Assembly (NCBI RefSeq): GCF_028606985.1
Contig: NZ_CP117416.1
Coordinates: 2,022,001-2,086,000, forward strand
Direction of reading: 5' to 3'
Source of the DNA: Paenibacillus kyungheensis
GTDB taxonomy: Bacteria; Bacillota; Bacilli; Paenibacillales; Paenibacillaceae
Length of the DNA stretch: 64,000 nucleotides
The notes under the pieces are model-generated. The model saw nothing but the letters and a program-made list of their open reading frames with translations. It did not search any database and was not told where the DNA came from. Positions 19,829-29,603 of the stretch are shown piece after piece. Within the stretch, counting starts at the first letter, position 1. The number at the start of each line of letters is the position of its first letter. The translations under genes and the position numbers were made by a program.

Positions 19829-20602
19829 GTGAACGTGGAACTAAAACAGTGGTATTTGGAATACAGGATACATAAAAATCGTCCTGGTCTATTGGGAGAT
19901 GTAGCGTCTTTATTAGGTATGCTGAATGTTAACATTTTGACCATTAATGGTGTAGAGGGTAAGACACGTGGTATGCTATTAGAGACGGATGATGATGAGA
20001 AGATTCGTCTCCTTGGTGATATGCTTGCCAAAGTTAGCAATATTACAGTGACGGCTTTGCGTCAACCCAAGCTTGTTGATATTTTAGCAGTACGTCATGG
20101 ACGTTATATTGAGCGTGATTCGGATGACAAAAAAACATTCCGTTTTACAAGAGATGAATTAGGCTTACTGGTTGATTTCTTAGGTGAAATCTTCAAACGT
20201 GAAGGCAATCAAATTATCGGTTTACGCGGAATGCCTCGTGTTGGTAAAACAGAATCGATTATTGCAGGTAGCGTATGTGCGATGAAACGCTGGACATTTG
20301 TGTCTTCGACGTTGCTAAGACAAACTGTACGAAGCCAATTATCAGAAGAGGAAAACAATCCAAACAACATCTTTATTATCGATGGGATTGTCAGTACGAT
20401 TCGTTCCAATGAACGTCACCATCAATTGCTTCAAGATATTATGGCGATGCCAAGTACCAAAGTGATCGAACATCCCGATATTTTTGTGCGGGAATCTGAT
20501 TATGAATACAGTGATTTCAACATTATTATTGAATTGCGCAACAATCCGGGAGAAGAGATCGTCTATGATACATTCACGGAAAGTTATGCGGATGATATAT
20601 AA
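19829..20602 (+). CDS. ymfK: YmfK-like protein (DUF3388): ACT-like domain plus P-loop domain
   Basis: Conserved Bacillales protein of unknown function, 257 residues. Residues about 1-75 resemble an ACT-type domain (RPGLLGDVASLLGMLNVNI...), often a small-molecule sensor. The second half has a P-loop-like GLRGMPRVGKTES (near 131-143) and a possible Walker B in NIFIIDG. The GTG at 19829 follows AAAGG at 6 bases; a second GTG at 19835 is possible. Position before the RodZ-like gene matches ymfK-ymfM of B. subtilis; ymfJ is missing. Confidence 0.8.
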   Translation: MNVELKQWYLEYRIHKNRPGLLGDVASLLGMLNVNILTINGVEGKTRGMLLETDDDEKIRLLGDMLAKVSNITVTALRQPKLVDILAVRHGRYIERDSDDKKTFRFTRDELGLLVDFLGEIFKREGNQIIGLRGMPRVGKTESIIAGSVCAMKRWTFVSSTLLRQTVRSQLSEEENNPNNIFIIDGIVSTIRSNERHHQLLQDIMAMPSTKVIEHPDIFVRESDYEYSDFNIIIELRNNPGEEIVYDTFTESYADDI

Positions 20603-20639
20603 AAAAAGTCAAAAAACATTCTAAGCAGGAGGTAATAGT

Positions 20640-21704
20640 ATGTCAGATCTAGGTCGGCAGTTAAGGGATGCCCGCCTTGCGAAAGGTTTATCACTTGATG
20701 ATGTGCAAGAAATGACCAAAATACGTAAACGCTATTTGGAAGCAATTGAAGCAGGAGATTTTAAGGTGCTTCCAGGCAGTTTTTATGTACGTGCATTTAT
20801 TAAAACGTATGCGGAAGCGGTAGGTCTTAGTGCGGACGAGTTGTTACAAGAGCATCAAGACGATGTTCCAGAGACCGAAACAGAAGCAGTGATGGAACCG
20901 GTAGTGCAACAAAGGCGAGCGGCAAGAAGAACATCTTCATCAGGAGGACGAAGCGGCAAATGGTTATCAACCACATTAATGTGGATCTTCCCATTATTAA
21001 TTGTCGTGTTGGTCTATATTTTTGTAGTACGTAATGATAATGGCGCTCCTGAAGTGGCAAGTAATAACAAAGGTCAACAGCAACAAGAAACAACAACGAA
21101 GCCAACGACCACCACTACACCGCCAGCGACTACAACACCTGAAAGCACAACAACGACTCCAGAAAGTACAACGACAACACCACCTACTGGAGCAGGTACA
21201 GAGCAAGAACAATCAACACCTGATGCAACTGGGACGGATGAAGAAGCAACAGATTCTACAACACCGCCTACAGACACAGCATCACAACCTGTCGTTACAC
21301 AAGCAGGTAAAGAAGGAAGAAATACTATTTTTAATGTGAATTACACAGGTACAACACCGCTTAAAGTAAGTATCAAAGCAACAGGTCAAAGCTGGCTTGA
21401 AGTATACAAATCAGCAGATTCTAGTGGAGAACGTTTATTTTTCAATAATACGGAAAGTGGACAAGACCTTTCTTATGATCTAGGCGATACAGGATTATAT
21501 ATCAAATCTGGTAATTCTCCAGCGACAGATATTACAATTAATGGACAACCAATCACAGATGGTAAAGCAACTTCACGTATTGTTCTAAAATTAGTAAAAG
21601 AAGCCGCTACAGATAGTAGTACTGATTCTACAAGCACATCTACAGATTCTTCTACAGATGGAACTACTGACGAATCAACTTCTACAGAGACAAGCGGAAA
21701 TTAA
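20640..21704 (+). CDS. rodZ: RodZ-like cell-shape protein (YmfM type)
   Basis: Bitopic membrane protein that links the cytoskeletal protein MreB to the elongation machinery. 354 residues. Order: cytoplasmic helix-turn-helix of the RodZ type (residues 1-75, GRQLRDARLAKGLSLDDVQ), basic segment, one membrane helix (about 108-128), long extracellular linker very rich in Thr, Pro, Ser and Glu with a repeated TTTTPEST unit (about 148-190), a RodZ C-terminal beta domain (about 215-320) and a Ser/Thr/Asp tail. AGGAGGTAA precedes the ATG. The simple repeats make the linker length likely to vary between strains. Confidence 0.88.
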   Translation: MSDLGRQLRDARLAKGLSLDDVQEMTKIRKRYLEAIEAGDFKVLPGSFYVRAFIKTYAEAVGLSADELLQEHQDDVPETETEAVMEPVVQQRRAARRTSSSGGRSGKWLSTTLMWIFPLLIVVLVYIFVVRNDNGAPEVASNNKGQQQQETTTKPTTTTTPPATTTPESTTTTPESTTTTPPTGAGTEQEQSTPDATGTDEEATDSTTPPTDTASQPVVTQAGKEGRNTIFNVNYTGTTPLKVSIKATGQSWLEVYKSADSSGERLFFNNTESGQDLSYDLGDTGLYIKSGNSPATDITINGQPITDGKATSRIVLKLVKEAATDSSTDSTSTSTDSSTDGTTDESTSTETSGN

Positions 21705-21717
21705 TGGTCAGTCACAC

Positions 21718-21771
21718 AAAAGGACATACCTTCAAGCTGCCATAAGACAGCAGATTAAGGATGTCCTTTTT
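21718..21771 (+). terminator. terminator after rodZ
   Basis: AAAAGGACAT/ATGTCCTTTT outer stem with an inner CTGC/GCAG helix, ending in a T run. Confidence 0.85.
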
Positions 21772-21830
21772 GTGCCATTAGACTTGTAACAACATATATT
21801 CTATAATTTTATCTAAAAGGGGGAGATCAC

Positions 21831-22319
21831 ATGGCAGATAGTTCATTCGATATCGTATCCAAAATGGATATGCAAGAAATGACCAATGCTATTACTCAAA
21901 CGGAGAAAGAATTAGCGAGCCGTTTTGATTTTAAAGGAAGCAAAAGTAGTCTAACTTTGGAAAAAGAAACATTAGTTGTTGTTTCGGATGACGATTATAA
22001 GTTGGGTGCTTTGATCGATATTTTGCAATCTAAAATGATCAAAAGAGGATTGCCGATCAAAAATATAGAATATGGAACAATAGAGTCTGCTTCGATGGGA
22101 ACAGTACGTCAACGACTCAAATTAAAACAAGGCATCGATCAAGAAAACTCCAAAAAAATCAATACATTGATTCGCGATGCGAAGCTGAAAGTAAAAAGTC
22201 AGATTCAAGGCGATCAGATTCGGGTTACCGGAAAGAATAGAGATGATTTGCAAGCAGTGATTCAATTGCTTCGCAAAGCTGACCTTACTGTGGATCTTCA
22301 ATTCACCAATATGAAATAA
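21831..22319 (+). CDS. yajQ: YajQ-family nucleotide-binding protein
   Basis: Family UPF0234; some members bind c-di-GMP or other nucleotides. 162 residues, full length, with SFDIVSKMDMQEM at the N-terminus, SRFDFKGS near residue 30 and the C-terminal IRVTGKNRDDLQ segment. AAAGGGGGAGA precedes the ATG. It sits alone between terminators on the rodZ side and the pgsA unit. Molecular role in Gram-positives is not established. Confidence 0.92.
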   Translation: MADSSFDIVSKMDMQEMTNAITQTEKELASRFDFKGSKSSLTLEKETLVVVSDDDYKLGALIDILQSKMIKRGLPIKNIEYGTIESASMGTVRQRLKLKQGIDQENSKKINTLIRDAKLKVKSQIQGDQIRVTGKNRDDLQAVIQLLRKADLTVDLQFTNMK

Positions 22320-22367
22320 ACACGGTATTATCCTATTTGCTATAGAATTGATGGAGGCAGTAAAAGT

Positions 22368-22451
22368 ATGAAACAAAAGATGCAGGCGGGAGCAATTACA
22401 TATCATTGGTTCGCTGTGGACAATAGATACAGCAAGGAGGATACACAATGA
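22368..22451 (+). CDS. possible 27-residue small protein or leader ORF upstream of pgsA
   Basis: ATG at 22368 after ATGGAGGC (GGAGG at 22353-22357, somewhat far), 27 codons, with a TGA that overlaps the pgsA ATG in an ATGA arrangement. The peptide (MKQKMQAGAI...) matches nothing I recognise and has no membrane segment. Its end overlaps the pgsA ribosome binding site, so its translation could be coupled to pgsA. It may also be a remnant of a lost upstream gene or chance. Confidence 0.35.
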   Translation: MKQKMQAGAITYHWFAVDNRYSKEDTQ

Positions 22452-23035
22452 ATTTACCTAATCGCATAACGCTTACACGTATTTTCTTAGTACCAGTGAT
22501 GATGTTGTTCCTGCTCGTTAATTTTTCGTTTGGAGAAGAGCTTTTAAAAATTGGAGCATCTTTTGAGGTCAGTTATAACGATCTGATTGCAGCATTAATT
22601 TTTATTATTGCAGCCAGTACAGATGGAATTGACGGACATATTGCCCGTAGTCGTAACTTGGTAACGAATCTAGGCAAATTACTTGATCCTTTGGCTGATA
22701 AATTATTAGTATCTGCCGCTTTGATCTCTTTGGTTGCACTGGGCAAATGTGAAGCATGGATGGTTGTAGTTATTATCAGTCGCGAATTTGCAGTCACAGG
22801 ACTTCGTCAAATTGCTTTATTGGATGGTAAAGTAATGGCTGCTAGCAATTGGGGCAAAGCCAAAACGATTACACAAATTATTGCGATTTCTGCTTTGATG
22901 ATTAACAATTTTCCATTTGCTCTACTAGGTATTCCATTTGCAGAAATTATGATCTGGATAGCTACGTTGATCACCATCTATTCAGGGATAGATTATTTTG
23001 TCAAAAACAAATCGGTTATTCATTTTTCCGAATAA
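22448..23035 (+). CDS. pgsA: CDP-diacylglycerol-glycerol-3-phosphate 3-phosphatidyltransferase
   Basis: Makes phosphatidylglycerol phosphate, the precursor of phosphatidylglycerol and cardiolipin, in the membrane. 195 residues with the CDP-alcohol phosphotransferase motif DGxxAR...G...D...D, seen as DGIDGHIARSRN...GKLLDPLADK (residues about 59-85), and several membrane segments. AAGGAGGA precedes the ATG. Located before cinA and recA as in other Bacillales. Confidence 0.96.
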   Translation: MNLPNRITLTRIFLVPVMMLFLLVNFSFGEELLKIGASFEVSYNDLIAALIFIIAASTDGIDGHIARSRNLVTNLGKLLDPLADKLLVSAALISLVALGKCEAWMVVVIISREFAVTGLRQIALLDGKVMAASNWGKAKTITQIIAISALMINNFPFALLGIPFAEIMIWIATLITIYSGIDYFVKNKSVIHFSE

Positions 23036-23092
23036 ACTACCTGTTTCTGTTTAACAGCAAATAGGTGATATAACAAGTAATGCAGCGTAAGT

Positions 23093-23120
23093 GGCAATAG
23101 GGTTCTCTCTATTGCCTTTT
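23093..23120 (+). terminator. terminator after pgsA
   Basis: GGCAATAG/CTATTGCC stem followed by TTTTCCTTTT. Confidence 0.75.
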
Positions 23121-23200
23121 CCTTTTGCCATACGTATGATTGGTTTATTTTTTAAGCACTTACATCACAGAGCAACCCTAATAACGAGGAGGCACTTGTA

Positions 23201-24475
23201 ATGAAAGCAGAAATTATCGCAGTAGGTACAGAACTATTACTAGGTCAAATTACGAATACGAATGCCAGATATTTATCTCAACAATTATCCTATATAGGAA
23301 TAGATGTATATTATCAGACTGTAGTAGGGGATAACTTAAATCGACTCAAACAAGCGATTGAGCTTGCTAGTAGTCGTGCAGATGTTATTTTATTTTCAGG
23401 CGGGATCGGACCAACACAAGATGATTTAACCAAAGATGCATTAGCTGAAGTGCTAGGCAGATCTATTTATATAGATCCTTCTTCTATGGAAAAAGTCGCA
23501 AGCTTTTTTGAAGGTAGAAATATTACGATGACTGAAAATAATCGTCGTCAAGCACTGGTTATTGAGAATAGCCATGTATTGGCAAATTCCACAGGGCTTG
23601 CTGTCGGTATAGCAATTGAAGATAAAGAAAAATATTATATTGTTCTACCAGGCCCACCAAAAGAGTTACAGCCTATGTTTGAAAATGAAGCAAAACCATG
23701 GTTGTTAGAACATGTATTAACAGATGAGCATCCTATTTATTCGAAAATGCTTAAATTTGCCGGTATTGGTGAATCTGCATTGGAGGAAGCATTGATTGAT
23801 CTGATTAACGATCAAAGTGATCCTACAATTGCTCCATATGCCAAAGAAGCCGAAGTCACGATTCGTCTGACAACCAAAGCGGCTACAGAAAAAGAAGCAA
23901 TGGTCAAACTCAAACAGATGGAATCTCAAATTCGGGAACGTTTGCCTGACCATATGTATGCTGATCAAGATATCGGAATCGAAGAACAGATTTTGCTGAT
24001 GATGACAGGTATGAAATTGACACTCACAGCAGCAGAAAGTTGCACAGGTGGTCTATTAATGCAGAATCTAACTGCTATCCCGGGAAGTGGAAATGTATTT
24101 CTTGGTGGAATCGTCTGCTATTCCAACGAAATGAAAGAAAAAATGTTAAATGTGCCTCGTGAATTGTTAGAAGGCGAAGAAGCTCCAGGAGCAGTAAGCC
24201 CGGAAGTAGCCGAAGTATTAGCCGATGAAGCAAGAAAGATATTAGATACTGATTTTGCTGTTTCGATTACCGGTGTAGCTGGCCCGGGATCTTCAGAACG
24301 CAAACCTGTGGGATTAGTCTATATTGGACTCGCAGAACGGAATCAACCTACACAGGTATTTGAATTAAATATACGTGGCAATCGTGAGTCGATTCGTGTT
24401 CGCGCTGCCAAAAGTATTCTGTACCGTTTGTGGCTTCGTTTAAGTGAACTTCAGAAGGAATCTTTACCACAGTGA
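23201..24475 (+). CDS. cinA: CinA: competence/damage-inducible protein A (nicotinamide mononucleotide deamidase family)
   Basis: 424 residues, two domains. The N-terminal MoCF/COG1058 domain (1-170) has GTELLLGQITNTN and FSGGIGPTQDDLTKDAL; the C-terminal CinA domain (about 255-415) has TAAESCTGGLL and the SITGVAGPGS motif and in characterised homologues deamidates NMN, a pyridine-nucleotide by-product. GAGGAGG precedes the ATG. Placed just before recA, as in many Gram-positives where cinA and recA are linked with competence and DNA repair. Confidence 0.94.
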   Translation: MKAEIIAVGTELLLGQITNTNARYLSQQLSYIGIDVYYQTVVGDNLNRLKQAIELASSRADVILFSGGIGPTQDDLTKDALAEVLGRSIYIDPSSMEKVASFFEGRNITMTENNRRQALVIENSHVLANSTGLAVGIAIEDKEKYYIVLPGPPKELQPMFENEAKPWLLEHVLTDEHPIYSKMLKFAGIGESALEEALIDLINDQSDPTIAPYAKEAEVTIRLTTKAATEKEAMVKLKQMESQIRERLPDHMYADQDIGIEEQILLMMTGMKLTLTAAESCTGGLLMQNLTAIPGSGNVFLGGIVCYSNEMKEKMLNVPRELLEGEEAPGAVSPEVAEVLADEARKILDTDFAVSITGVAGPGSSERKPVGLVYIGLAERNQPTQVFELNIRGNRESIRVRAAKSILYRLWLRLSELQKESLPQ

Positions 24476-24571
24476 CAAAATGCGCACAGACGTGTGTAAC
24501 AGACGTCATATCACGCCAAGCATATGTTGCAATGTATAGTTCTACTATGGTAAAATAAGCGCAGACGGAAG

Positions 24572-24604
24572 AACCGCAGCAAATTTATTTGTTGCGGTTT
24601 TTTT
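24572..24604 (+). terminator. terminator after cinA
   Basis: AACCGCAGCAAA/TTTGTTGCGGTT stem followed by TTTT, separating cinA from recA. Confidence 0.9.
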
Positions 24605-24702
24605 ATGTTTACACCCCAAAAAGTAAAAAAGTTACGTAAAAAAATGAAATCCTGATTTATTACCAATAAATGTAATATAATATGGATTTCATATCAAAAA
24701 CA

Positions 24703-24716
24703 CGAATATATGTTCG
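24703..24716 (+). promoter_or_regulatory. LexA (DinR) SOS box of recA
   Basis: CGAATATATGTTCG differs by one base from the Gram-positive SOS consensus CGAAC-N4-GTTCG. It lies 8 bases before the -35 element of recA. Confidence 0.85.
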
Positions 24717-24724
24717 AAAAAAGC

Positions 24725-24753
24725 TTGGCAAATGAGAAAAAAAGTAGTATAAT
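24725..24753 (+). promoter_or_regulatory. SigA promoter of recA
   Basis: TTGGCA (24725-24730) and a perfect TATAAT (24748-24753) with the ideal 17-base spacer. Confidence 0.85.
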
Positions 24754-24789
24754 TAGAGTATAAATAAGAAGAAGAGGGACGTGAGTTTA

Positions 24790-25857
24790 TTGTCAGATCG
24801 TCGTGCAGCGTTAGATATGGCGCTTCGTCAAATAGAGAAGCAATTCGGTAAAGGTTCAGTTATGAAACTTGGAGAATCCACTCATATGCAAGTTGAAGTT
24901 ATTCCTAGTGGATCTATTGCATTAGATATTGCTTTGGGTACAGGCGGTATGCCAAGAGGACGTATTATCGAAATATACGGACCAGAATCTTCTGGTAAAA
25001 CAACTGTAGCGCTTCATGCAATTGCAGAAGTTCAAAAAGCTGGAGGACAAGCAGCATTTATCGATGCAGAGCATGCTCTAGATCCTCAATATGCTAAAAA
25101 CTTAGGCGTTAACATTGATGAATTACTACTTTCTCAACCAGATACAGGTGAGCAAGGTCTAGAAATCGCTGAAGCACTTGTACGTAGTGGTGCTGTTGAT
25201 ATTATCGTTGTCGATTCTGTAGCAGCATTGGTACCAAAAGCAGAGATCGAAGGCGAAATGGGAGATTCTCACGTTGGTTTGCAAGCACGTTTGATGTCTC
25301 AAGCTTTGCGTAAATTGTCTGGTGCAATCAGCAAATCCAAAACAATCACAATCTTTATCAATCAGCTTCGTGAAAAAGTTGGAGTTATGTTTGGTAACCC
25401 TGAGACAACTCCAGGTGGTCGTGCGCTTAAATTCTACTCCACTGTACGTTTAGACGTACGTCGTATAGAAGCAATCAAAAACGGTAACGATGTTGTTGGT
25501 AACCGTACACGTATCAAAGTTGTTAAAAACAAAGTTGCTCCTCCATTCAAACAAGCTGAAGTAGATATCATGTACGGAGAAGGTATCTCTAAAGAAGGTA
25601 GCTTGATCGATATTGGTGTAGAACACGATATTGTAAATAAAAGTGGTGCTTGGTACTCTTACGAAGGTGAACGTATGGGTCAAGGTCGTGAGAACTCTAA
25701 ACAATTCTTGAAAGAAAATCCGCATATTGCAGATATCATCGAGCAAAAAATTCGTGTATCTAGCAATTTAACAACAGTGGTTGAAGAACCATCTGCTGAA
25801 GAAAAAGAAAAAGAGAGTCTTGAAGAGCAAGAATTATTCTCTAAAGCAACTGAATAA
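24790..25857 (+). CDS. recA: recombinase RecA
   Basis: DNA strand-exchange protein and coprotease for LexA. 355 residues from the TTG at 24790 ([23 protein letters not shown]), which matches the usual family start and leaves 10 bases after GAGGGA; the upstream GTG at 24781 is almost inside that site. Walker A GPESSGKT, Walker B region [10 protein letters not shown], the L2-region sequence [15 protein letters not shown] and an acidic C-terminus ([12 protein letters not shown]) are present. Induced by DNA damage through the SOS box upstream. Confidence 0.98.
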   Translation: MSDRRAALDMALRQIEKQFGKGSVMKLGESTHMQVEVIPSGSIALDIALGTGGMPRGRIIEIYGPESSGKTTVALHAIAEVQKAGGQAAFIDAEHALDPQYAKNLGVNIDELLLSQPDTGEQGLEIAEALVRSGAVDIIVVDSVAALVPKAEIEGEMGDSHVGLQARLMSQALRKLSGAISKSKTITIFINQLREKVGVMFGNPETTPGGRALKFYSTVRLDVRRIEAIKNGNDVVGNRTRIKVVKNKVAPPFKQAEVDIMYGEGISKEGSLIDIGVEHDIVNKSGAWYSYEGERMGQGRENSKQFLKENPHIADIIEQKIRVSSNLTTVVEEPSAEEKEKESLEEQELFSKATE

Positions 25858-25890
25858 TCATTTTAAGATGCTTCAAGCTTAAATCCTGTA

Positions 25891-25926
25891 GCGCCCAGGA
25901 CGTGAAATACGTTCAGGGCGTTTTTT
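25891..25926 (+). terminator. terminator after recA
   Basis: GCGCCC/GGGCG(T) stem extended by ACGT pairing, then TTTTTT. Confidence 0.85.
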
Positions 25927-26000
25927 ATTTATATTTAATAAGAGATTCATATGAGCACTATACACTGATTTAAAATATAGATAGACGAAAGGAAACAATT

Positions 26001-26762
26001 ATGGCTGATTATCGTCGTTATTCCAAAAAAACATCAAATACTACATCTGAACCTGAGGGCGATGAAGAATGGGATATCTATGCAGATGAAGGAGAACGCT
26101 TAGATGGGTTTCCCGAGGAAGGTGAAGTAGAGATTACCGCTGTAACCCCTCTACGTAAGCCTAGGCATCATTACAAGTTATCTTTCGGGGAATTGGCTCT
26201 TATGGTACATGAAGATGTTATGATCAAATATAGGCTGTTAAAAGGGATGTCTTTTTCTAAAGAAGAACTAGAGAATATTGTTATTGCGAATGAACGTCAA
26301 ACAGCATATGCAGAATCTTTAAATTATTTAAGCCGTAAAGCAAGAACTCGTACTGAGATTGCACGCAAACTTAAAGAAAAAGAAATCCATCCTGAAATTA
26401 TCGAAACGACTCTGGTGCGATTACAACAAGAGAAATTGATCGATGATGAGTTATATGCTCAACAGTGGGCGAAGCAAAGAGTCAAAAGTCAGAAAAAAGG
26501 TAAAGTATGGATTAGACAAGAATTACGCCAAAAAGGTGTAAATAAAGAAAATATTGAGCAAGCTTTGGAAGATATCGATCCAGATGATGAGATAGCCAGT
26601 GCTACTATATTGGCAGAAAAAAAATGGAAATCCACTTCGGGAGAAGTTTTTGATAAAAAAAGAAAAACAATGGCTTTTTTAATGAGAAGAGGATATTCTT
26701 CGGATATTGTAAGGAAAGCATTGGAAGCTGTTCAACAAAAACCAGAAGATGATTGGGAATAA
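26001..26762 (+). CDS. recX: regulatory protein RecX
   Basis: Modulates RecA filaments. 253 residues: the RecX three-helix repeats occupy about residues 95-245 (SLNYLSRKARTRTEIARKL..., DDELYAQQWAKQRV, KTMAFLMRRGYSSDIVRKAL). The first 45 residues are an acidic, probably disordered extension (SEPEGDEEWDIYADEGE), unlike short proteobacterial RecX. AGGAAAC weakly precedes the ATG. It follows recA but beyond a terminator, so it may be expressed by readthrough or from its own promoter. Confidence 0.9.
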   Translation: MADYRRYSKKTSNTTSEPEGDEEWDIYADEGERLDGFPEEGEVEITAVTPLRKPRHHYKLSFGELALMVHEDVMIKYRLLKGMSFSKEELENIVIANERQTAYAESLNYLSRKARTRTEIARKLKEKEIHPEIIETTLVRLQQEKLIDDELYAQQWAKQRVKSQKKGKVWIRQELRQKGVNKENIEQALEDIDPDDEIASATILAEKKWKSTSGEVFDKKRKTMAFLMRRGYSSDIVRKALEAVQQKPEDDWE

Positions 26763-26850
26763 CCGCCAAAATCCAAATATAATAAAACAGAATAACCGCT
26801 TTATTTGGGGTAACAAACTTGACATCTATAAATACGGTTACGGCAATTGC

Positions 26851-26880
26851 TTGACAATGTCTTTTGGCAAATAATAAAAT
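26851..26880 (+). promoter_or_regulatory. SigA promoter of rny
   Basis: Perfect TTGACA (26851-26856) and TAAAAT (26875-26880), 18-base spacer. The transcript would have a leader of about 240 nt holding several short pairings (for example TCCCTATGAACAGGGA near 26993), with no recognised riboswitch. Confidence 0.65.
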
Positions 26881-27128
26881 GTACTTGTGCAGATTGTCAT
26901 TTTTACGTCATCTTTTCCCGGCAGGTGATAAGATGAAGGTGATCATGGATTCTGTAGCAAGGCATTTCTGAAGAATTTTAGAATGTTTGATCTCCCTATG
27001 AACAGGGAATTAGCACATGTACCCGCATGAGCAATGAAACAAATGCATAAGGGACGAATCATCGATTAACCAATGAACATGTAATTCCCAGGGAATACCT
27101 TGGAGGAATCAGCGAGGAGGTGAACAGA

Positions 27129-28670
27129 ATGGAAGTTCTCTGGACCACAATTCTCGTTGTTGCCGCATTATTCTTTGGGTTCTTGGTCGGATATTTTATT
27201 CGCAAGTCTCTTGCAGAAGCTAAAATTTCTAGTGCTGAACAAGCTGCTATCCAAATCGTAGAAAGTGCGAAGAAAGAAGCAGAAGCACAAAAGAAAGAAA
27301 CAGTTCTGGAAGCAAAAGACGAAGTGCACAAACTCAGAACTGAAGCTGAAAAAGACATTCGTGAGCGTCGTAATGAAAATCAACGCCTGGAAAGACGATT
27401 GTTGCAGAAGGAAGAGTCGCTGGATAAAAAAATTGAATCATTAGAACGCAAAGAAGAACAAGTGGCTAACAAAGAGAAACGTATTGAAGAGACTCAGCAA
27501 CAAATCGAACAACTTCACACCAGTCAGGTTGCGGAACTCGAACGAATTTCTAATCTGTCGATGGAAGATGCTCGTGGTATCATTTTGAGCAACGTGGAGC
27601 AGGAAGTTCGCCACGAAACATCACAAATGATCAAGGATATTGAACAACAGGCGAAAAATGAAGCAGACAAACGTTCTCGTGAGATTATTACTCTTGCTAT
27701 TCAACGTTGTGCTGCTGATCATGTAGCCGAGACTACCGTCTCTGTTGTCACCTTGCCTAATGAAGAAATGAAAGGCAGAATTATCGGTCGTGAAGGTCGT
27801 AACATTCGTGCATTGGAGACACTTACAGGTATCGATTTAATTATCGATGATACACCGGAAGCTGTTATCCTTTCTGGATTTGACCCGATTCGCCGTGAAA
27901 TTGCCCGTACAGCTCTTGAAAAACTGGTAGCAGATGGACGTATACATCCTGCAAGAATTGAAGAAATGGTGGATAAAGCACGCCGCGAAGTGGATGAGCG
28001 TATCCGTGAATACGGTGAGCAATCTACATTTGAAGTTGGCGTACATGGACTTCATCCAGATCTTATCAAAATTTTGGGTCGTCTCAAATTCCGTACCAGT
28101 TACGGTCAAAACGTACTCAAGCACTCCATGGAAGTGGCTTATCTTACCGGCCTAATGGCTTCCGAATTGGGACAAGATATCACATTAGCGAAACGTGCAG
28201 GCTTACTGCATGATATCGGTAAAGCACTAGATCACGAAGTGGAAGGTTCTCATGTAGAGATTGGCGTAGAGTTGGCTAAGAAATACAAAGAACATCCAGT
28301 CGTTATTAACAGTATTGCGTCTCACCATGGCGATACGGAAGCCACTTCTATTATAGCGATGCTTGTTGGTGCAGCAGATGCATTGTCTGCCGCAAGACCA
28401 GGCGCACGTCGTGAAACATTAGAAACGTATATCCGTCGTCTGGAGAAACTAGAAGAAATCTCTGAATCCTTTGAAGGCGTAGAGAAATCTTATGCTATTC
28501 AAGCCGGACGCGAAATTCGTGTTATGGTTCAACCGGATAAAGTGGATGATGCAGATAGTTTCCGTTTGGCGCGCGATATTACCAAAATGATCGAAAATGA
28601 ACTGGATTATCCAGGACATATCAAAGTCACTGTAATCCGTGAAACGAGAGCAGTCGATTACGCAAAATAA
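27129..28670 (+). CDS. rny: ribonuclease Y
   Basis: Membrane-anchored endoribonuclease that starts mRNA decay. 513 residues: N-terminal membrane helix (about 5-24), long coiled coil (about 30-190), KH domain (about 210-270, [14 protein letters not shown]) and HD domain (about 330-425) with LLHDIGKA and the second His in ASHHGD. The ATG at 27129 has GGAGGTGA upstream; an in-frame GTG at 27120 lies in that site. With pnp and rnj this window encodes three core mRNA-decay enzymes. Confidence 0.97.
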   Translation: MEVLWTTILVVAALFFGFLVGYFIRKSLAEAKISSAEQAAIQIVESAKKEAEAQKKETVLEAKDEVHKLRTEAEKDIRERRNENQRLERRLLQKEESLDKKIESLERKEEQVANKEKRIEETQQQIEQLHTSQVAELERISNLSMEDARGIILSNVEQEVRHETSQMIKDIEQQAKNEADKRSREIITLAIQRCAADHVAETTVSVVTLPNEEMKGRIIGREGRNIRALETLTGIDLIIDDTPEAVILSGFDPIRREIARTALEKLVADGRIHPARIEEMVDKARREVDERIREYGEQSTFEVGVHGLHPDLIKILGRLKFRTSYGQNVLKHSMEVAYLTGLMASELGQDITLAKRAGLLHDIGKALDHEVEGSHVEIGVELAKKYKEHPVVINSIASHHGDTEATSIIAMLVGAADALSAARPGARRETLETYIRRLEKLEEISESFEGVEKSYAIQAGREIRVMVQPDKVDDADSFRLARDITKMIENELDYPGHIKVTVIRETRAVDYAK

Positions 28671-28682
28671 AGAACGATGCGA

Positions 28683-28711
28683 AAAGTGACCTGGCAATCA
28701 GGTCACTTTTT
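28683..28711 (+). terminator. terminator between rny and ymdB
   Basis: AAAGTGACCT/AGGTCACTTT stem followed by T. It ends only a few bases before the GTG at 28718. Confidence 0.85.
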
Positions 28712-28735
28712 CTCTTCGTGGACGGAGGAATTATC

Positions 28736-29530
28736 ATTAAAGTTATTTTTATTGGAGATATTGTAGGAAGTACAGGTCGTAAAGCGATTAAAGAGACGCT
28801 ACCTCGGTTAAAATCAAAGTATACCCCGGACATCATCATAGCGAATGCCGAAAATTCTGCTTCAGGTCGAGGAATTACACGAGGGATTGCACGTCAACTT
28901 TTTGAAATGGGTGTACATGGTATAACGATGGGTAACCATACATGGGACAACAAAGAGATTTTTGAATTTATAGATGATGAACCTCGTATGATTCGTCCCG
29001 CTAACTTTCCTCCAGGTACGCCTGGTCGTGGATATACCATTATCAAAGCTGGCGGTAAGCAGTTAGGTATTGTTAATCTACAGGGTCGTACCTTTTTACC
29101 AGCGATCGATTGTCCTTTTCGCAAAGTCGATGAGATTATGGATGAGCTTAAAGGGAAAGTAAATTGCGTATTAGTTGATTTCCATGCAGAAGCCACTTCT
29201 GAGAAGATTGCTATGGGATGGCATTTGGATGGTAGAGCTTCTATGGTCGTTGGTACACACACTCATGTACAAAGTAATGACGATACCTTACTACCCGGCG
29301 GAACAGCTTATCTGACCGATACAGGGATGGTAGGCTCGTATGAAGGCGTACTCGGTATGCAGCGTGATGCGGTATTATATAAATTTCAGACACAGTTGCC
29401 AGCACGTTTTCAAGTTTGTGAAGGCAAATGGCATTTTCATGCTGTGTATGTGGATATAGACGATCAGACCGGTAGAGCGAAAAAGATCGAAAAGATTCGC
29501 ATGTATGAAGATGAATGGCATATGGAATAG
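28736..29530 (+). CDS. ymdB: YmdB-type metallophosphoesterase, apparently with an ATT start
   Basis: Phosphodiesterase family that in B. subtilis hydrolyses cyclic nucleotides and affects biofilm and motility decisions. Motifs: IGDIVGSTGR, NAENSASGRGI, GNHTWDNKE and VGTHTHVQSND, all metal-binding segments. The family normally begins MKVLFIGD; here the codon in the M position is ATT (28736), exactly 7 bases after GGAGG (28724-28728). The only upstream in-frame alternative is GTG at 28718, which has no ribosome binding site and abuts the rny terminator. I therefore infer a rare ATT start; 264 residues. A sequencing error is possible. Confidence 0.88.
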   Translation: MKVIFIGDIVGSTGRKAIKETLPRLKSKYTPDIIIANAENSASGRGITRGIARQLFEMGVHGITMGNHTWDNKEIFEFIDDEPRMIRPANFPPGTPGRGYTIIKAGGKQLGIVNLQGRTFLPAIDCPFRKVDEIMDELKGKVNCVLVDFHAEATSEKIAMGWHLDGRASMVVGTHTHVQSNDDTLLPGGTAYLTDTGMVGSYEGVLGMQRDAVLYKFQTQLPARFQVCEGKWHFHAVYVDIDDQTGRAKKIEKIRMYEDEWHME

Positions 29531-29603
29531 TTTCAAGTAGAAGCAGGATGTTTAAAATCTTTATAAATTTTCTCTGAAAATAATCGATTTTTGATTTAAT
29601 TCA

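Noticed and set aside
21074-21277. Val/Gly-rich minus-strand ORF, and a possible short-repeat array, within rodZ
   Set aside because: Both arise from the Thr/Pro/Glu codon repeats of the RodZ linker; there is no spacer pattern of a CRISPR array and no start site for the ORF.
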